Source: JBFLVU01 sp964589625
GTDB taxonomy: Bacteria; Acidobacteriota; UBA4820; DSQY01
Assembly: GCA_964589625.1 (NCBI GenBank)
Contig: CAZPSH010000022.1
Span: 1 to 43,118, forward strand
Reading direction: 5' to 3'
DNA length: 43,118 nt
Below, piece by piece: positions 8,673 through 17,320 of this stretch; position 1 is the first letter of the stretch, and every line of letters begins with the position of its first letter. A program made the position numbers and the translations under genes. Below the pieces are notes generated by a model. The model saw only the letters and a program-made list of their open reading frames with translations. It ran no database searches and had not been told where the DNA came from.

Positions 8673-9662
8673 TCAGCCACCGTTTCCCCCCTGGCGCAGG
8701 AGCCACGCCACGATCTGGTGCTCGGCCCCGGAGGCCCCGCCTTCTCCGAGCCTAAGGCCGCGGGGCATGCCGACGTGGCCGCCCCGGGAGGTCCAGCGCA
8801 CCGTCAGGAGGGGGGAGGCCCTCCGCAGCCAGGGAAGGGCCGAGTCCGCGGGAACCATGGGGTCGTAGGGCGAAAGGAGAAGAAGGGCCGGGCGCGCGAG
8901 GCGGTTGAGGAGGGGTCCCGCGCTCGCCCGGGCGTAGTAGTCCGCCGCGCCCTCGAATCCGTGCCGCGGGGCCACCACCGCCTCGTCGAAGGCCCGTATG
9001 GATCGGATGTCCCGGACGCCGTCTGGCGGAAGCAGGTGGGGGCGGCGTGCCGCCGTCTTCTCGTACATCTCGAAAAGGGACCTCAGCAGATACCTCCGGT
9101 AGAGCAAGGCCCCCGGCCGATCGATCCAGTCGGCGCACGCGGAGAGGTCGACGGGGGAGGAGACGGCCGCCAGGGCACGGACCCGGGGATCGGGCCGGAG
9201 GCATCCGTACCTCAGCGCGAGGTGGCCCCCCAGGGAGTAGCCCAGGACGTAGAGGTCCGGGTGGTCGCTTGTCTCGGGAGAGGAAAGGGCCGCCTCCAGG
9301 TCCTCCACGAGGCCAGCGTGGTAGAAGTCCTCCCCGTCCCGGGCGGCGCCCCGGAGGTTCAAGCGAAGGCAGGACAGGCCTGCGGCCTCCGCCGCCCGGG
9401 CCGCCCGGCAGGCATAGTAGCTCGACGCCGTTCCCCCGAGCCCGTGGACGACCACGAGGAGGGGCGTGCCCGGGCCGAGGTTCCGGTAGAGGCCCGTCAG
9501 CCTCACGGGTCCCGCCGAAGGATCTTGAATGACGGAAGCCCACGGCCTCGCATCGGGCGACCCCTCGGGCCTCAGCCCGTGGGCGATCCTCGGGGCGAGC
9601 GTCCAGTAGTGGCCCAGGATCGCCTGGAGGCGGTTCCTCGCCGGAAAGTTCGCGCCGCTCAT
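8673..9662 (-). CDS. Alpha/beta hydrolase, YheT family
   Basis: This 329-residue predicted hydrolase belongs to the COG0429 (YheT / ABHD1-3) group. It has the oxyanion-region HGLGGTASSYY (73-83), the nucleophile elbow GYSLGG with Ser143, Asp267 in SPYDPMVP and His296 in RGGHVG. These are the expected triad positions. The start at 9662 was chosen because its ATG overlaps the tolC stop codon as ATGA, which indicates translational coupling; an upstream in-frame ATG at 9710 lies inside tolC. It is the last gene of the efflux operon. The natural substrate of YheT enzymes is unknown. A role in lipid or ester turnover at the envelope is only inference. Confidence 0.8.
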   Translation of the reverse strand: MSGANFPARNRLQAILGHYWTLAPRIAHGLRPEGSPDARPWASVIQDPSAGPVRLTGLYRNLGPGTPLLVVVHGLGGTASSYYACRAARAAEAAGLSCLRLNLRGAARDGEDFYHAGLVEDLEAALSSPETSDHPDLYVLGYSLGGHLALRYGCLRPDPRVRALAAVSSPVDLSACADWIDRPGALLYRRYLLRSLFEMYEKTAARRPHLLPPDGVRDIRSIRAFDEAVVAPRHGFEGAADYYARASAGPLLNRLARPALLLLSPYDPMVPADSALPWLRRASPLLTVRWTSRGGHVGMPRGLRLGEGGASGAEHQIVAWLLRQGGNGG

Positions 9663-11032
9663 GGGCCTGCCGGCCTGCCGGTTTCCCGGTCTGGCCTTCC
9701 CATCGCCCACCGCAGTTCGGCCGCCGCCACACGCTCATCGTAGAGGGCGCGGACCTCGCGGACGCGCGCCTCGCTGAGGCCCGTCTCGGCGTCAAGCAGG
9801 TCCGTGATCGTCCCGGCGCCCTCTGCGTACCGCTCCCTGGCCATGCGGAGGCTCTCCTCCGCCTCGCGGACGAGATCGCGGACCGCGAGGACGGCCGCCC
9901 TGGCCTCCTCCGCCCGGGCCCGCGCGGCAAAGGCCTCCTGTTCCACGGCAAGCCCCGTCCACAGCGCCTCGCTTTCGGAGCGGGCCAGTTCGGCGCGCGC
10001 CCGTGCCAGGTCGTGGCCCCTGGCGAAGCCCGTGAAGACGGGAAGGGCCAGCGTGACCCCCAAGGACCAATCCTTGTCGACCGGGAAGTAGACCTGGTCG
10101 AGACGGCCGTAGGAGGCCTCCAGACGGATCTTCGGGCCGAAGGCGCTCCTGGACGCATCCACCCGGCGCCGTCCCGCCTCCACGCGCTGGACGGCGCCAT
10201 CCAATTCGGGCCTCTTTGAGAGGGCCGAGGCGAGGGCCTCGCTCACCGAGGGGAGGCGGGACTCCGCTGGCGCCTCCGGCTCGTTCAGGATCGTGAGGGG
10301 CGTCTGGGGAGGGCGGCCCATGGACGCGTTGAGGGCTCCCAGAGCCACGGAGACGTCGGAGGAGGCTCTCAGGAGGGCCACCCTGGCCTCGGAGGTCCGC
10401 ACCCTGGCCCTCAGGACGTCGGCCAGGGGCGCGTCCCCCGCCTCCCGGCGCGCCTGCGCCATCCGTTCGTGCTGGAGGGCGCGTTCCAGGACCTTTTCGG
10501 CCACACCCTGGGCCTCCTGGGCCGCCAGCGCGCCGTAGAAGCCCTTGTGAACCGAGAGGACCAAGTCCTGCCGCGCCTCCTCCCGCGCGAGCGCGGCGCC
10601 CCGAGCCTCCGCCGCGGCGAAGCCGGTCTCGGCCCGCCTCAGCCCGCCGTCGAAGAGCGTATACGCGCCTTTGACCGCGAGGGAGTGCTGGTTGACCGGG
10701 CCGATGACGGGAGAAAGCGCCCCCGCCGGAGCCGCTTCACCGGTGAGCGAGGAGGGCAGGAAGGCACGGCTCTCGAAGCGCCGGGATCCGGCCAGCACGT
10801 CCAGGCGGGGAAGATAGGCGGACCGGGCCACGCCTTCGGCCTCCCTGGCGGCGAGGAGCCCGTGTCCCGCCGCCTCGAGGAGGGGATTCGCCCTCAGAGC
10901 TTCCTGAACGCAGGCATCGATGCCCATCGGTTCCGGCGGCGGCTCCTGGGCCGGCGAAGGGAGGGTCCCCCCGGTCGCCGCGGAGAAGAGGACCAGGAGG
11001 ATTAAGAAACCGCGAAACGTGCCGTGACGCAT
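9659..11032 (-). CDS. TolC-family outer membrane efflux protein
   Basis: This 457-residue protein has a signal peptide (residues 1-29, RGFLILLVLF core) and the two-fold TolC repeat. Each half carries long Ala/Glu/Arg-rich helices (about 60-230 and 265-440). Typical blocks include ACVQEALRANPLLEAA near the N-terminus, YTLFDGGLRRAE and LPVFTGFARGHDLARA ahead of the helical hairpins, and TDLLDAETGLSEARVREV. It would provide the outer-membrane exit duct for the ABC pump encoded just upstream. E. coli ybhGFSR lacks a dedicated channel gene, so here the full tripartite pump sits in one operon. It begins 22 bases after the second permease. Confidence 0.9.
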   Translation of the reverse strand: MRHGTFRGFLILLVLFSAATGGTLPSPAQEPPPEPMGIDACVQEALRANPLLEAAGHGLLAAREAEGVARSAYLPRLDVLAGSRRFESRAFLPSSLTGEAAPAGALSPVIGPVNQHSLAVKGAYTLFDGGLRRAETGFAAAEARGAALAREEARQDLVLSVHKGFYGALAAQEAQGVAEKVLERALQHERMAQARREAGDAPLADVLRARVRTSEARVALLRASSDVSVALGALNASMGRPPQTPLTILNEPEAPAESRLPSVSEALASALSKRPELDGAVQRVEAGRRRVDASRSAFGPKIRLEASYGRLDQVYFPVDKDWSLGVTLALPVFTGFARGHDLARARAELARSESEALWTGLAVEQEAFAARARAEEARAAVLAVRDLVREAEESLRMARERYAEGAGTITDLLDAETGLSEARVREVRALYDERVAAAELRWAMGRPDRETGRPAGP

Positions 11033-11054
11033 GGGACGCCTCCTTAGCAGGCTG

Positions 11055-12185
11055 CTAGGCTAGGGTCTTCTTGAACCTCTGCGCGGCCAGGGCAAGGAGC
11101 GATGCCCCCAGCGCGGCCAGGGCCGCCATCTGGGGCCACAGCACGTCCAGGCCGACCCCTTTGAGGAAGACGCCTCGGAGAATGACCAGGAAGTACCGGA
11201 GGGGGTTGAGAAGCGTGAGCCACTGAACCGCCTCGGGCATGTTGGCGATGGGGTAGATGAATCCGGAGAGAAGGATGGCCGGCAGCATGAAGAAGAAGGC
11301 CGTCATCATGGCCTGCTGCTGGGTCCGACTCACCGTGGAGATGAAAAGGCCCACCCCCAGAGTCCCCATCAGGAAGAAGACCGTGGAGACAAGGAGGATG
11401 AGGGGGTTTCCGGCGATGGGGACGTCGAACCAGAAGACCGCCACCCCGCTGATCAGCACCACGTCGAACAGGCTGATCAGCACGAAGGGAACGGTCTTGC
11501 CCAGAATGAACTCGGCCCTGCCGATGGGGGTCACCATGATCTGCTCGATGGTGCCGATTTCCTTTTCCCTCACCACGGCCATGCTCGAGAGAAGGATGGA
11601 GAGAACCATGACCAGCAGGGCGATGACGCCCGGGACGTAGAAGTTGCGGCTCTCGAGATTCGGGTTGAACCAGGCCCGGGACGCCATGGAAACGGCCGAG
11701 GAGGCCGCGGCCGTCCCCGTCGTCCGGCTCGCCCGCTCCGACAGCATCTCGGCGCCGAAGTCCGCGGTGATGCGCGCGGCGTAGCTCAGGATGACGGAAG
11801 CCGTGTTCGAATCGGTGCCGTCCACCAGAATCTGGACGTGCGCCGTACGGCCCGCCCCGAGGTCCCTTCCGAAGCCTCGGTTCATGCGGAGGACCGCCTT
11901 GACCTCCCCTCGGTCCAAGAGGTCGGCCACCTCCGACTCGCTCCGGATGCGGGCGACGCATTCGAAGTACCCGGAGCCCTCGAAGCGGGACAGGAGTTCC
12001 CGGCTCGCGGGGGTCCCGTCGAGGTCGTAGACCGCCGTTCGGATGTTCCGGACATCCGTGGTCACCGCGTACCCGAAGATGAGCACCTGCACGACGGGGA
12101 TCACCAGGAGGATGGCCCGCATCCGGGGGTCCCTCGCGATCTGGAGGAACTCTTTGATGAGCATGTGCTTCAAGCGCTCGCCCAC
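11055..12185 (-). CDS. ybhR: ABC-2 type efflux permease, YbhR-like
   Basis: This 376-residue permease has one N-terminal membrane helix (about 25-42), an extracytoplasmic domain of roughly 130 residues, then five C-terminal helices including the conserved MAVVREKEIGTIEQIMVTPI cytoplasmic coupling segment and LPAILLSGFIYPIANMPEAVQ. This is the ABC2_membrane_3 layout of YbhR/YbhS. The start is GTG at 12185, 13 bases after the previous stop, with GGGGAGGGG in the gap. It would pair with the YbhS-like permease as a heterodimer. The gene symbol is by architecture and synteny. Confidence 0.85.
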   Translation of the reverse strand: MGERLKHMLIKEFLQIARDPRMRAILLVIPVVQVLIFGYAVTTDVRNIRTAVYDLDGTPASRELLSRFEGSGYFECVARIRSESEVADLLDRGEVKAVLRMNRGFGRDLGAGRTAHVQILVDGTDSNTASVILSYAARITADFGAEMLSERASRTTGTAAASSAVSMASRAWFNPNLESRNFYVPGVIALLVMVLSILLSSMAVVREKEIGTIEQIMVTPIGRAEFILGKTVPFVLISLFDVVLISGVAVFWFDVPIAGNPLILLVSTVFFLMGTLGVGLFISTVSRTQQQAMMTAFFFMLPAILLSGFIYPIANMPEAVQWLTLLNPLRYFLVILRGVFLKGVGLDVLWPQMAALAALGASLLALAAQRFKKTLA

Positions 12186-12198
12186 GGGGCCCCTCCCC

Positions 12199-13332
12199 TC
12201 AATCCAAGCGTTTCCGGAATGCCCGGAGGGCCAGAGCGGTCATCCCCACAGCGAAAAGGAACAGGAAGGTCCCCTCGCGCCACAGCACGGGAATGCCTAC
12301 ACCCTTCAGGAACAGGCCCCGCAGAAGGTTGATGAAGTACCGCGCGGGGATCAGGTAGCTGACCGCCTGGAGCGCCTTCGGCATGTTGGCGACGTCGAAC
12401 ATGAAGCCCGAGAGAAGGAACGCGGGCAGGAAGGTCACGACGAATGCGAACTGGCTCGCCACGAGCTGGTTCTTGGCCCGGATGCTGATGACGAGCCCCA
12501 GGGAAAGGGCCCCCGCGAGAAAGACGGCGGACATGCCCAGCAGGAGGGGGGGAAAGCCCCGAAACGGCACGCCGAAGAGGTATCGGCCCACGGCCACAGA
12601 GAGCCCCATGTCCACCATGCCGATGACAAAGTAAGGGGCGAGCTTCCCCACCACGAGCTCGGGGCCGCGCAGGGGCGTGGAGATGAGCTGCTCCATGGTG
12701 CCCGTCTCCCATTCCCTCGCCACCGTCAGGGAGGTTAGGAGCGCGGCGATGATCATCATGATGACGGCGATAAGGCCCGGAATGATGGCGTGCTTCGATT
12801 CCATTTCCGGGTTGTACCAGACCCGGGAGCGCACATCGAGGGGCGGGGCCTGGACGAGGCCCGTGGCCTTCTCGATCTGCTTTCTCCTGACATCGCGGCC
12901 GTAGGAGGAAAGGACCGCGTCGGCGTAGGAGAGCACGAGGGTGGCCGTGTTGGCGTCCGCACCGTCGGCCAGGAACGCGACCTCCGCCCCCGCCGCCGAC
13001 TCCAGTTTTTCCGTAAAGTCCCGGGGGATCACGAGGGCCCCGAGGGCCTCGCCGCTGTCCAGCGCACCCTCGATGTCCCCGTAGCCGGAGGCCCGGCTCT
13101 CCACGGAAAAGTACCGGGAGGCCTCGAACCGCGAAACGAGGTCCCGGCTCTGGGGCGTGCCGCTCTGGTCCCAGATCGCCAGAGGTACGTCGTCCACGTC
13201 GAGCGTGAGCGCGTACCCGAAGAGGAGGAGAAGGACCATCGGGAGGGCGATGCTGATGCCGAGGGCCCTGGGGTCCCGCATCACGTGGAGGAACTCCTTC
13301 CGTGCCACGGCCCACGTGCGGCGCAGGTTCAC
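12199..13332 (-). CDS. ybhS: ABC-2 type efflux permease, YbhS-like
   Basis: This 377-residue permease is a paralogue of the next gene, with the same layout: a helix at about 27-43, a large extracytoplasmic domain, and five C-terminal helices. It carries TVAREWETGTMEQLISTPL as the coupling segment and LPAFLLSGFMFDVANMPKALQ near the C-terminus. The GTG start at 13332 was chosen because GGGAG lies eight bases upstream and homology begins there; the frame is open further upstream inside the ATPase gene. In E. coli the YbhFSR complex is implicated in drug and Na+/Li+ efflux. The substrate here is unknown. Confidence 0.85.
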   Translation of the reverse strand: MNLRRTWAVARKEFLHVMRDPRALGISIALPMVLLLLFGYALTLDVDDVPLAIWDQSGTPQSRDLVSRFEASRYFSVESRASGYGDIEGALDSGEALGALVIPRDFTEKLESAAGAEVAFLADGADANTATLVLSYADAVLSSYGRDVRRKQIEKATGLVQAPPLDVRSRVWYNPEMESKHAIIPGLIAVIMMIIAALLTSLTVAREWETGTMEQLISTPLRGPELVVGKLAPYFVIGMVDMGLSVAVGRYLFGVPFRGFPPLLLGMSAVFLAGALSLGLVISIRAKNQLVASQFAFVVTFLPAFLLSGFMFDVANMPKALQAVSYLIPARYFINLLRGLFLKGVGIPVLWREGTFLFLFAVGMTALALRAFRKRLD

Positions 13333-13369
13333 GGATGTCTCCCGAGGTCGGCGGTCTCGCGCTTTGGCC

Positions 13370-14335
13370 TCACTGGGCGTACTCCTTCTGCGCCGTCTCT
13401 TCACGGTCCCGCCGTTCGATGAGGGAGACGAAGACATCCTCGAGGGAGGGCGGGACCTCCTCGATAAAGGAAACGGCGAAGCCGGCCGCCTCCAGCCGCC
13501 CGCGGACCAGGGGAGCGAGCTCCCGGGCGCTGGCGACAACGGCATGAACATCCCGCCCGAAGAGGGCCGCATCCTTCACGCCCTCCGTGCCTTCGATCAC
13601 GGCAAGGGCCTCCTGGGGCCGTTCGCACCGGATCTCCAGCACCGCGTCCCTCATGAAGCCCTCCTTCATTTCGGAAGGGGTCCCCGTCGCCACAAGTTCT
13701 CCGCGGTAGATGAGGCCGAGCCGGTCGCAGTACTCGGCCTCCTCCATGTAATGCGTGGTGACGAAGACGGTGGTCCCCCGCTCGGCCTCCCTGTGGATGA
13801 TGTCCCAGAAATTCCTCCGGCTGAGGGGGTCCACCCCCGATGTGGGCTCGTCCAGAAAGAGGATGGCCGGCTCGTGGAGGAGCGCGCAGCCCAGGGCCAG
13901 ACGCTGTTTCCATCCGCCCGGCAGGGGGCCGGTGAGCTGGCCCCGGAGCGCATCGAGGCCCGCCATGTTCAGGACCCATGCCTTCCGCTCGTCCCGCTTC
14001 ACCTTCGGGATGCGGTAGATCCCGGAAAAGAAGTCGATGTTCTGTTCCACCGTCAGGTCGTCGTAAAGGGAGAACCTCTGGCTCATGTAGCCGATGTGGG
14101 CCTTGATCTTCTCGGCCTCGGAGGCGACGTCGAAGCCCGCCACCGTCCCACGTCCCGAGGTCGGGGCGAGGAGGCCGCAGAGTATCCGGATGGTGGTGGA
14201 CTTGCCCGCCCCGTTCGGGCCCAGGAAGCCGAAGATCTCCCCCTGCGCCACCTCGAGGCTCACGCCGCGGACGGCCGTGAACTCCCCAAACCGCCTCGTC
14301 AGCCCATCGAGACGCACCGCAACGTCGCGCGCCAC
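13370..14335 (-). CDS. ABC efflux ATPase, YbhF C-terminal-half type
   Basis: This 321-residue nucleotide-binding subunit has Walker A GPNGAGKST (39-47), Walker B ILFLDEP (158-164), and an H-loop His195 in VTTHYMEEAEYCD. The signature motif is LPGG (138-141) instead of LSGG. In E. coli YbhF I recall that the second half also has an LP-type signature, so this looks inherited. The GTG start lies three bases after the TAA of the preceding ATPase, with AGAGGGAG upstream. The C-terminal 80 residues form a DRA-type domain ending in PPSLEDVFVSLIERR. It corresponds to the second half of YbhF, which is a single fused protein in E. coli and is split into two genes here. Confidence 0.88.
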   Translation of the reverse strand: MARDVAVRLDGLTRRFGEFTAVRGVSLEVAQGEIFGFLGPNGAGKSTTIRILCGLLAPTSGRGTVAGFDVASEAEKIKAHIGYMSQRFSLYDDLTVEQNIDFFSGIYRIPKVKRDERKAWVLNMAGLDALRGQLTGPLPGGWKQRLALGCALLHEPAILFLDEPTSGVDPLSRRNFWDIIHREAERGTTVFVTTHYMEEAEYCDRLGLIYRGELVATGTPSEMKEGFMRDAVLEIRCERPQEALAVIEGTEGVKDAALFGRDVHAVVASARELAPLVRGRLEAAGFAVSFIEEVPPSLEDVFVSLIERRDREETAQKEYAQ

Positions 14336-14337
14336 GG

Positions 14338-15324
14338 TTAGGCTCCCTCTTCTCGGGCATCCGCCCCGCGCCGCCCCAGGGAGTCCATGAAGACATCCTC
14401 CAGGCTGGGCTCGGCGAGGCGCACGTCCTGGAAGCTCACGCCTCCGGCCGCGAGGACTTCCTCCACGAACCTCCTGCCTTCGTCCGGCTCGTCCACCGCG
14501 GCGTGGATGCGGTCCCCGTATGCCGCCACGCGGCTCAGGCCCGCCTCCCTCAGGAGCCCGGCGGCCCGGCGCGCCTGCGCCGTCCGGATGGAGAGGAGGA
14601 CCCCCGGAAAGAGGGCCTTCACGCCCTCGGGAGTGGAACAGGCGATCACGCGCCCCTCGTGGAGAAGGGCCACCCTGGAGCACCGCTCGGCCTCGTCCAG
14701 GTAGGCCGTGGAGACGAGAATGGTCACCCCGTCCCCCAGGAGCCGGTACAGGATCCGCCAGAAATCGCGCCTCGACACGGGGTCCACGCCGTTGGTGGGC
14801 TCGTCCAGAAAGAGGACCTCGGGCGCGTGAATCAGGGCGCAGCAGAGGCCCAGCTTCTGCTTCATTCCGCCCGAGAGGTTCCCCGCCCTCCGGCGGCGGA
14901 AGGGAGCCAGCCCGGAAAAACGGAGAAGCTCCGCCATTCGCCGCTCGCGCTCGACCCGTCCCACGCCGTAGAGATCGGCGTAAAAGGCCACGTTCTCGTC
15001 CACCGAGAGGTCCGGGTAGAGGCCGAAGCGCTGGCTCATGTAGCCGATACGGTCCTTGATGGCCTCGCCGTCTCGGGCCGCGTCCAGCCCGAGGACCCGG
15101 GCCTCCCCGGAGGTGGGAGGGAGCACCGCGGTCAGCATCCGCAGGATCGTGGTCTTCCCCGCCCCGTCGGGCCCCACGAGCCCGAAAATCTCTCCTCTCG
15201 ACACCGAGAAGGAGACGCCGGCCACCGCCTCCTTTCCACCGAAGGTCCGGCGGAGATCCGCCACTTCGACGGCGGCGGTTTCGGAACCGGCTGGAGTGGA
15301 TGGGGAAAGCACCCTCGGGTTCAT
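14338..15324 (-). CDS. ABC efflux ATPase, YbhF N-terminal-half type
   Basis: This 328-residue ATPase has Walker A GPDGAGKTT (51-59), a canonical LSGGMKQ signature (150-156) and Walker B VLFLDEP. The H-loop position reads VSTAYLDEAE, with Ala207 where ATPases normally carry His. Together with the partner's LPGG, this leaves one composite ATP site degenerate and the other canonical. The C-terminus ends with the DRA-type EPSLEDVFMDSLGRR. It starts at ATG 15324 with a G-rich ribosome site, after a 102-base gap from the adaptor gene in which I see no gene. Confidence 0.88.
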   Translation of the reverse strand: MNPRVLSPSTPAGSETAAVEVADLRRTFGGKEAVAGVSFSVSRGEIFGLVGPDGAGKTTILRMLTAVLPPTSGEARVLGLDAARDGEAIKDRIGYMSQRFGLYPDLSVDENVAFYADLYGVGRVERERRMAELLRFSGLAPFRRRRAGNLSGGMKQKLGLCCALIHAPEVLFLDEPTNGVDPVSRRDFWRILYRLLGDGVTILVSTAYLDEAERCSRVALLHEGRVIACSTPEGVKALFPGVLLSIRTAQARRAAGLLREAGLSRVAAYGDRIHAAVDEPDEGRRFVEEVLAAGGVSFQDVRLAEPSLEDVFMDSLGRRGADAREEGA

Positions 15325-15426
15325 TCTCCCCCCCCTGCGCGCCCAGGATTCGAGGACCGGGGCGCCCTCAAGGCGGGCGGGAGGCCGGGGGTGCCGGGCG
15401 CGTCGCTGTTCATGGCGTCCGCTCCT

Positions 15427-16428
15427 TCATCCTTCCCTCCCTAAGTCGAGGGGGATCCGCGCCTCGGCGGGCATCCCCGGCTTGAGTTCCTGCTCCGGGT
15501 TGGGCAGATCCACCTTAACCCGGTAGACGAGTTTCACCCTTTCCTTGGGCGTCTGGACCGTGCGGGGAGTGAATTCCGCCTCGTCGGAGAGAAACGCGAG
15601 CGTGCCCGCGTAGGTCTTGCCCGGGTAGGAATCGGTGGTGACGGAAACGGTCTGCCCCAGCTTTACTTTTCCGAGGTCGGACTCGTCCAGGTAGGCGCGG
15701 AGGTACACCCGGCTCAGATCGGAGACCGTCAGTACGGGCGTCCCGGCGGCAAGCACCTCCCCCGGCTCGGCGTGTTTGGCGAGCACGAGGCCCGAGAGGG
15801 GTGAACGCAACTCCGCGAAGCCCTTCTGGACGCGGGCCAGGTCGAGGACCTTCTCCGCCGAGCCAAGGCGCGCCCTCGCCGCCTCCACCTGTTCGCGCCG
15901 GGCCCCTCGTTCGAGGAGCTTCAGGCGCTCCTTCGCCTCGCTCCGGCGCGCCGAGGCGGCATCCGAGGCGCCCTTGGCGGCGTCGAACTCCCGCTTGGAT
16001 ATGACCTCGCGTTCGAAGAGAGCCCTTTGGCGCTCCAGGTCCTTTTCCAGCCTCTCCGCCTCCGCCGAAGCGGCCGCGTGGGCCGCCCGGCCCTGGGCCA
16101 CTTCCTCCGAGCGGAAGCCCTTCTCCAGTTCCTGAAGTACGGCCCGCGCCGCAGCCGCCTCCGCCTCACGCTGGGCGAGAACGGCATCCAGATCGGCGGA
16201 TTCGAGAAGGGCCAGGACCTGGCCCTTCTCCACCCGCTGGCCTTCGTCCACGAGGCGCTCGCTCAGGCGCCCGCCCACACGAAATCCCACCGAAACCTCA
16301 ATGGCCTCGATGTTCCCCGAAAGAACCAGCGGGCCGCCGCCGGAGGACAAGAAGCCCTTCCAAAGGGCCACGGCCGCCACCAAGGAGATCAGGGCCACCG
16401 CCGCGACAAGGATCCATTTCTTGTTCAT
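15427..16428 (-). CDS. ybhG: HlyD-family periplasmic adaptor, YbhG-like
   Basis: This 333-residue membrane fusion protein has an N-terminal signal anchor (5-24), a split lipoyl-like domain (VGFRVGGRLSERLVDEGQRVEKGQVLA, then LRSPLSGLVLAKHAEPGEVL) and a long coiled-coil hairpin at about 85-215. The C-terminal FTPRTVQTPKERVKLVYRVKV block is characteristic of YbhG and related adaptors of ABC-2 pumps. It would bridge the YbhRS-type permeases and TolC across the periplasm. The ATG at 16428 overlaps the TetR stop codon (ATGA), with GGGAGG nine bases upstream. Confidence 0.9.
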   Translation of the reverse strand: MNKKWILVAAVALISLVAAVALWKGFLSSGGGPLVLSGNIEAIEVSVGFRVGGRLSERLVDEGQRVEKGQVLALLESADLDAVLAQREAEAAAARAVLQELEKGFRSEEVAQGRAAHAAASAEAERLEKDLERQRALFEREVISKREFDAAKGASDAASARRSEAKERLKLLERGARREQVEAARARLGSAEKVLDLARVQKGFAELRSPLSGLVLAKHAEPGEVLAAGTPVLTVSDLSRVYLRAYLDESDLGKVKLGQTVSVTTDSYPGKTYAGTLAFLSDEAEFTPRTVQTPKERVKLVYRVKVDLPNPEQELKPGMPAEARIPLDLGREG

Positions 16429-17093
16429 GGGTGCCTCCCGGAATTCGAGGGCTCCGGGGGAGCCCCGTGCGAGCCGATTCCGAACAGGATGAGGTCCGAC
16501 AGTTCCCGGGGGAGATCCCTGGGCCCGATGTCCATGAGGGCGGGCTGCGCCAAGCGCTCCCTCAGGACCGCGCTGGCCTGAAGGAAGATGATGGAGCCGA
16601 AGATCTGAAGGTGCGCCACCAGAGGATGGACCGGGCGGAAGTCTCCGCAATCCTGTCCCTCCCGAAGGAGGCCGCGGATCCGAAGGAATAGCCCGGCCAT
16701 GTGCTCCACGACGGGCGGGGGCAGGTTGCGTGCACCGGAGGCCACTTCCCGGAGCATGATCGAGGGATGTTCCGGAACCTCCGCAAGGACCTGCAGGAAG
16801 GCCGCCACGGCCGCACGCAGGCGGTCCTTCGGGGAACCGGGTCGCTGGAGAGCCGCATCGAGGACCTCCTGGACCCTGCCGAAGTTCTTCAGGAGGACAT
16901 CCTCGTACAGGCCCTCCTTGCTCCGGTGATAGTAGTAAAGCATGGCCTTGTTCACGCCAGCCGCGCGGGCGATCGAATCCACGCGCGCCCCTTCGAAGCC
17001 CCGGGCGGCGAACTCCCGCACCGCGGCGTCCAGGATGGCCTCCCGCACGTCCCTGTTCCTGGGCCTCCGCACCTTCCTGACCGCGTCCTCCAT
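16425..17093 (-). CDS. TetR-family repressor of the efflux operon (CecR-like)
   Basis: This 222-residue regulator has the TetR N-terminal helix-turn-helix at about 16-62 (AILDAAVREFAARGFEGARV, then IARAAGVNKAMLYYYHRSKEGLYEDV) and a helical ligand-binding C-terminus. It is the first gene of the operon and overlaps the adaptor gene by four bases, exactly as cecR (ybiH) heads ybhGFSR in E. coli. A GGAGG ribosome site precedes the ATG. An imperfect palindrome lies directly over the transcription start, so autorepression and operon repression are expected. The inducer is unknown. Confidence 0.9.
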   Translation of the reverse strand: MEDAVRKVRRPRNRDVREAILDAAVREFAARGFEGARVDSIARAAGVNKAMLYYYHRSKEGLYEDVLLKNFGRVQEVLDAALQRPGSPKDRLRAAVAAFLQVLAEVPEHPSIMLREVASGARNLPPPVVEHMAGLFLRIRGLLREGQDCGDFRPVHPLVAHLQIFGSIIFLQASAVLRERLAQPALMDIGPRDLPRELSDLILFGIGSHGAPPEPSNSGRHP

Positions 17094-17109
17094 GCATCCT
17101 CCAATATGA

Positions 17110-17138
17110 CCAACCGGTCGGTTTAACTAGCCAGTTGG
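17110..17138. promoter_or_regulatory. Probable TetR operator
   Basis: A 29-base imperfect palindrome has half-sites CCAACTGGCTAG and CCAACCGGTCGG (read inward from each end), matching at 8 of 12 positions. It starts two bases from the -10 and covers the predicted transcription start, where a bound repressor would block RNA polymerase. Confidence 0.6.
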
Positions 17139-17140
17139 AA

Positions 17141-17169
17141 ATTATATTCCCCGTCCACCCATCCGTCAA
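17141..17169 (-). promoter_or_regulatory. Sigma-70 promoter of the tetR-efflux operon
   Basis: TTGACG (17169-17164), a 17-base spacer and a perfect TATAAT (17146-17141). The predicted start is near 17134, inside the palindrome. This is one of the two best promoters in the window by consensus match. Confidence 0.7.
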
Positions 17170-17230
17170 GGCGCTGGCCACGCGCTTGCCTTGGATTCGG
17201 CCCACGCGAGTCAGGACCCGTCCTTCTCCA

Positions 17231-17249
17231 CCTCGCTTCGCAAGCGAGG
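17231..17249. repeat. Perfect 8-bp palindromic hairpin
   Basis: CCTCGCTT-CGC-AAGCGAGG forms a perfect stem with a three-base loop. It lies past the 3' end of the lipid-kinase gene, but 198 bases away and without a T run, so its role as a terminator is doubtful. Confidence 0.45.
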
Positions 17250-17320
17250 AATCGTTGACCGCTGGGCGAATTTGGTCGCGGGATGTGCTGTGGACGAGCC
17301 TTTGGTGCTTGCGTGTTTAC

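Noticed and set aside
15427..17205. Possible TetR-HlyD fusion frame
   Set aside because: The open frame above 16428 is out of frame with TetR and is only a shadow; the two genes overlap by ATGA.
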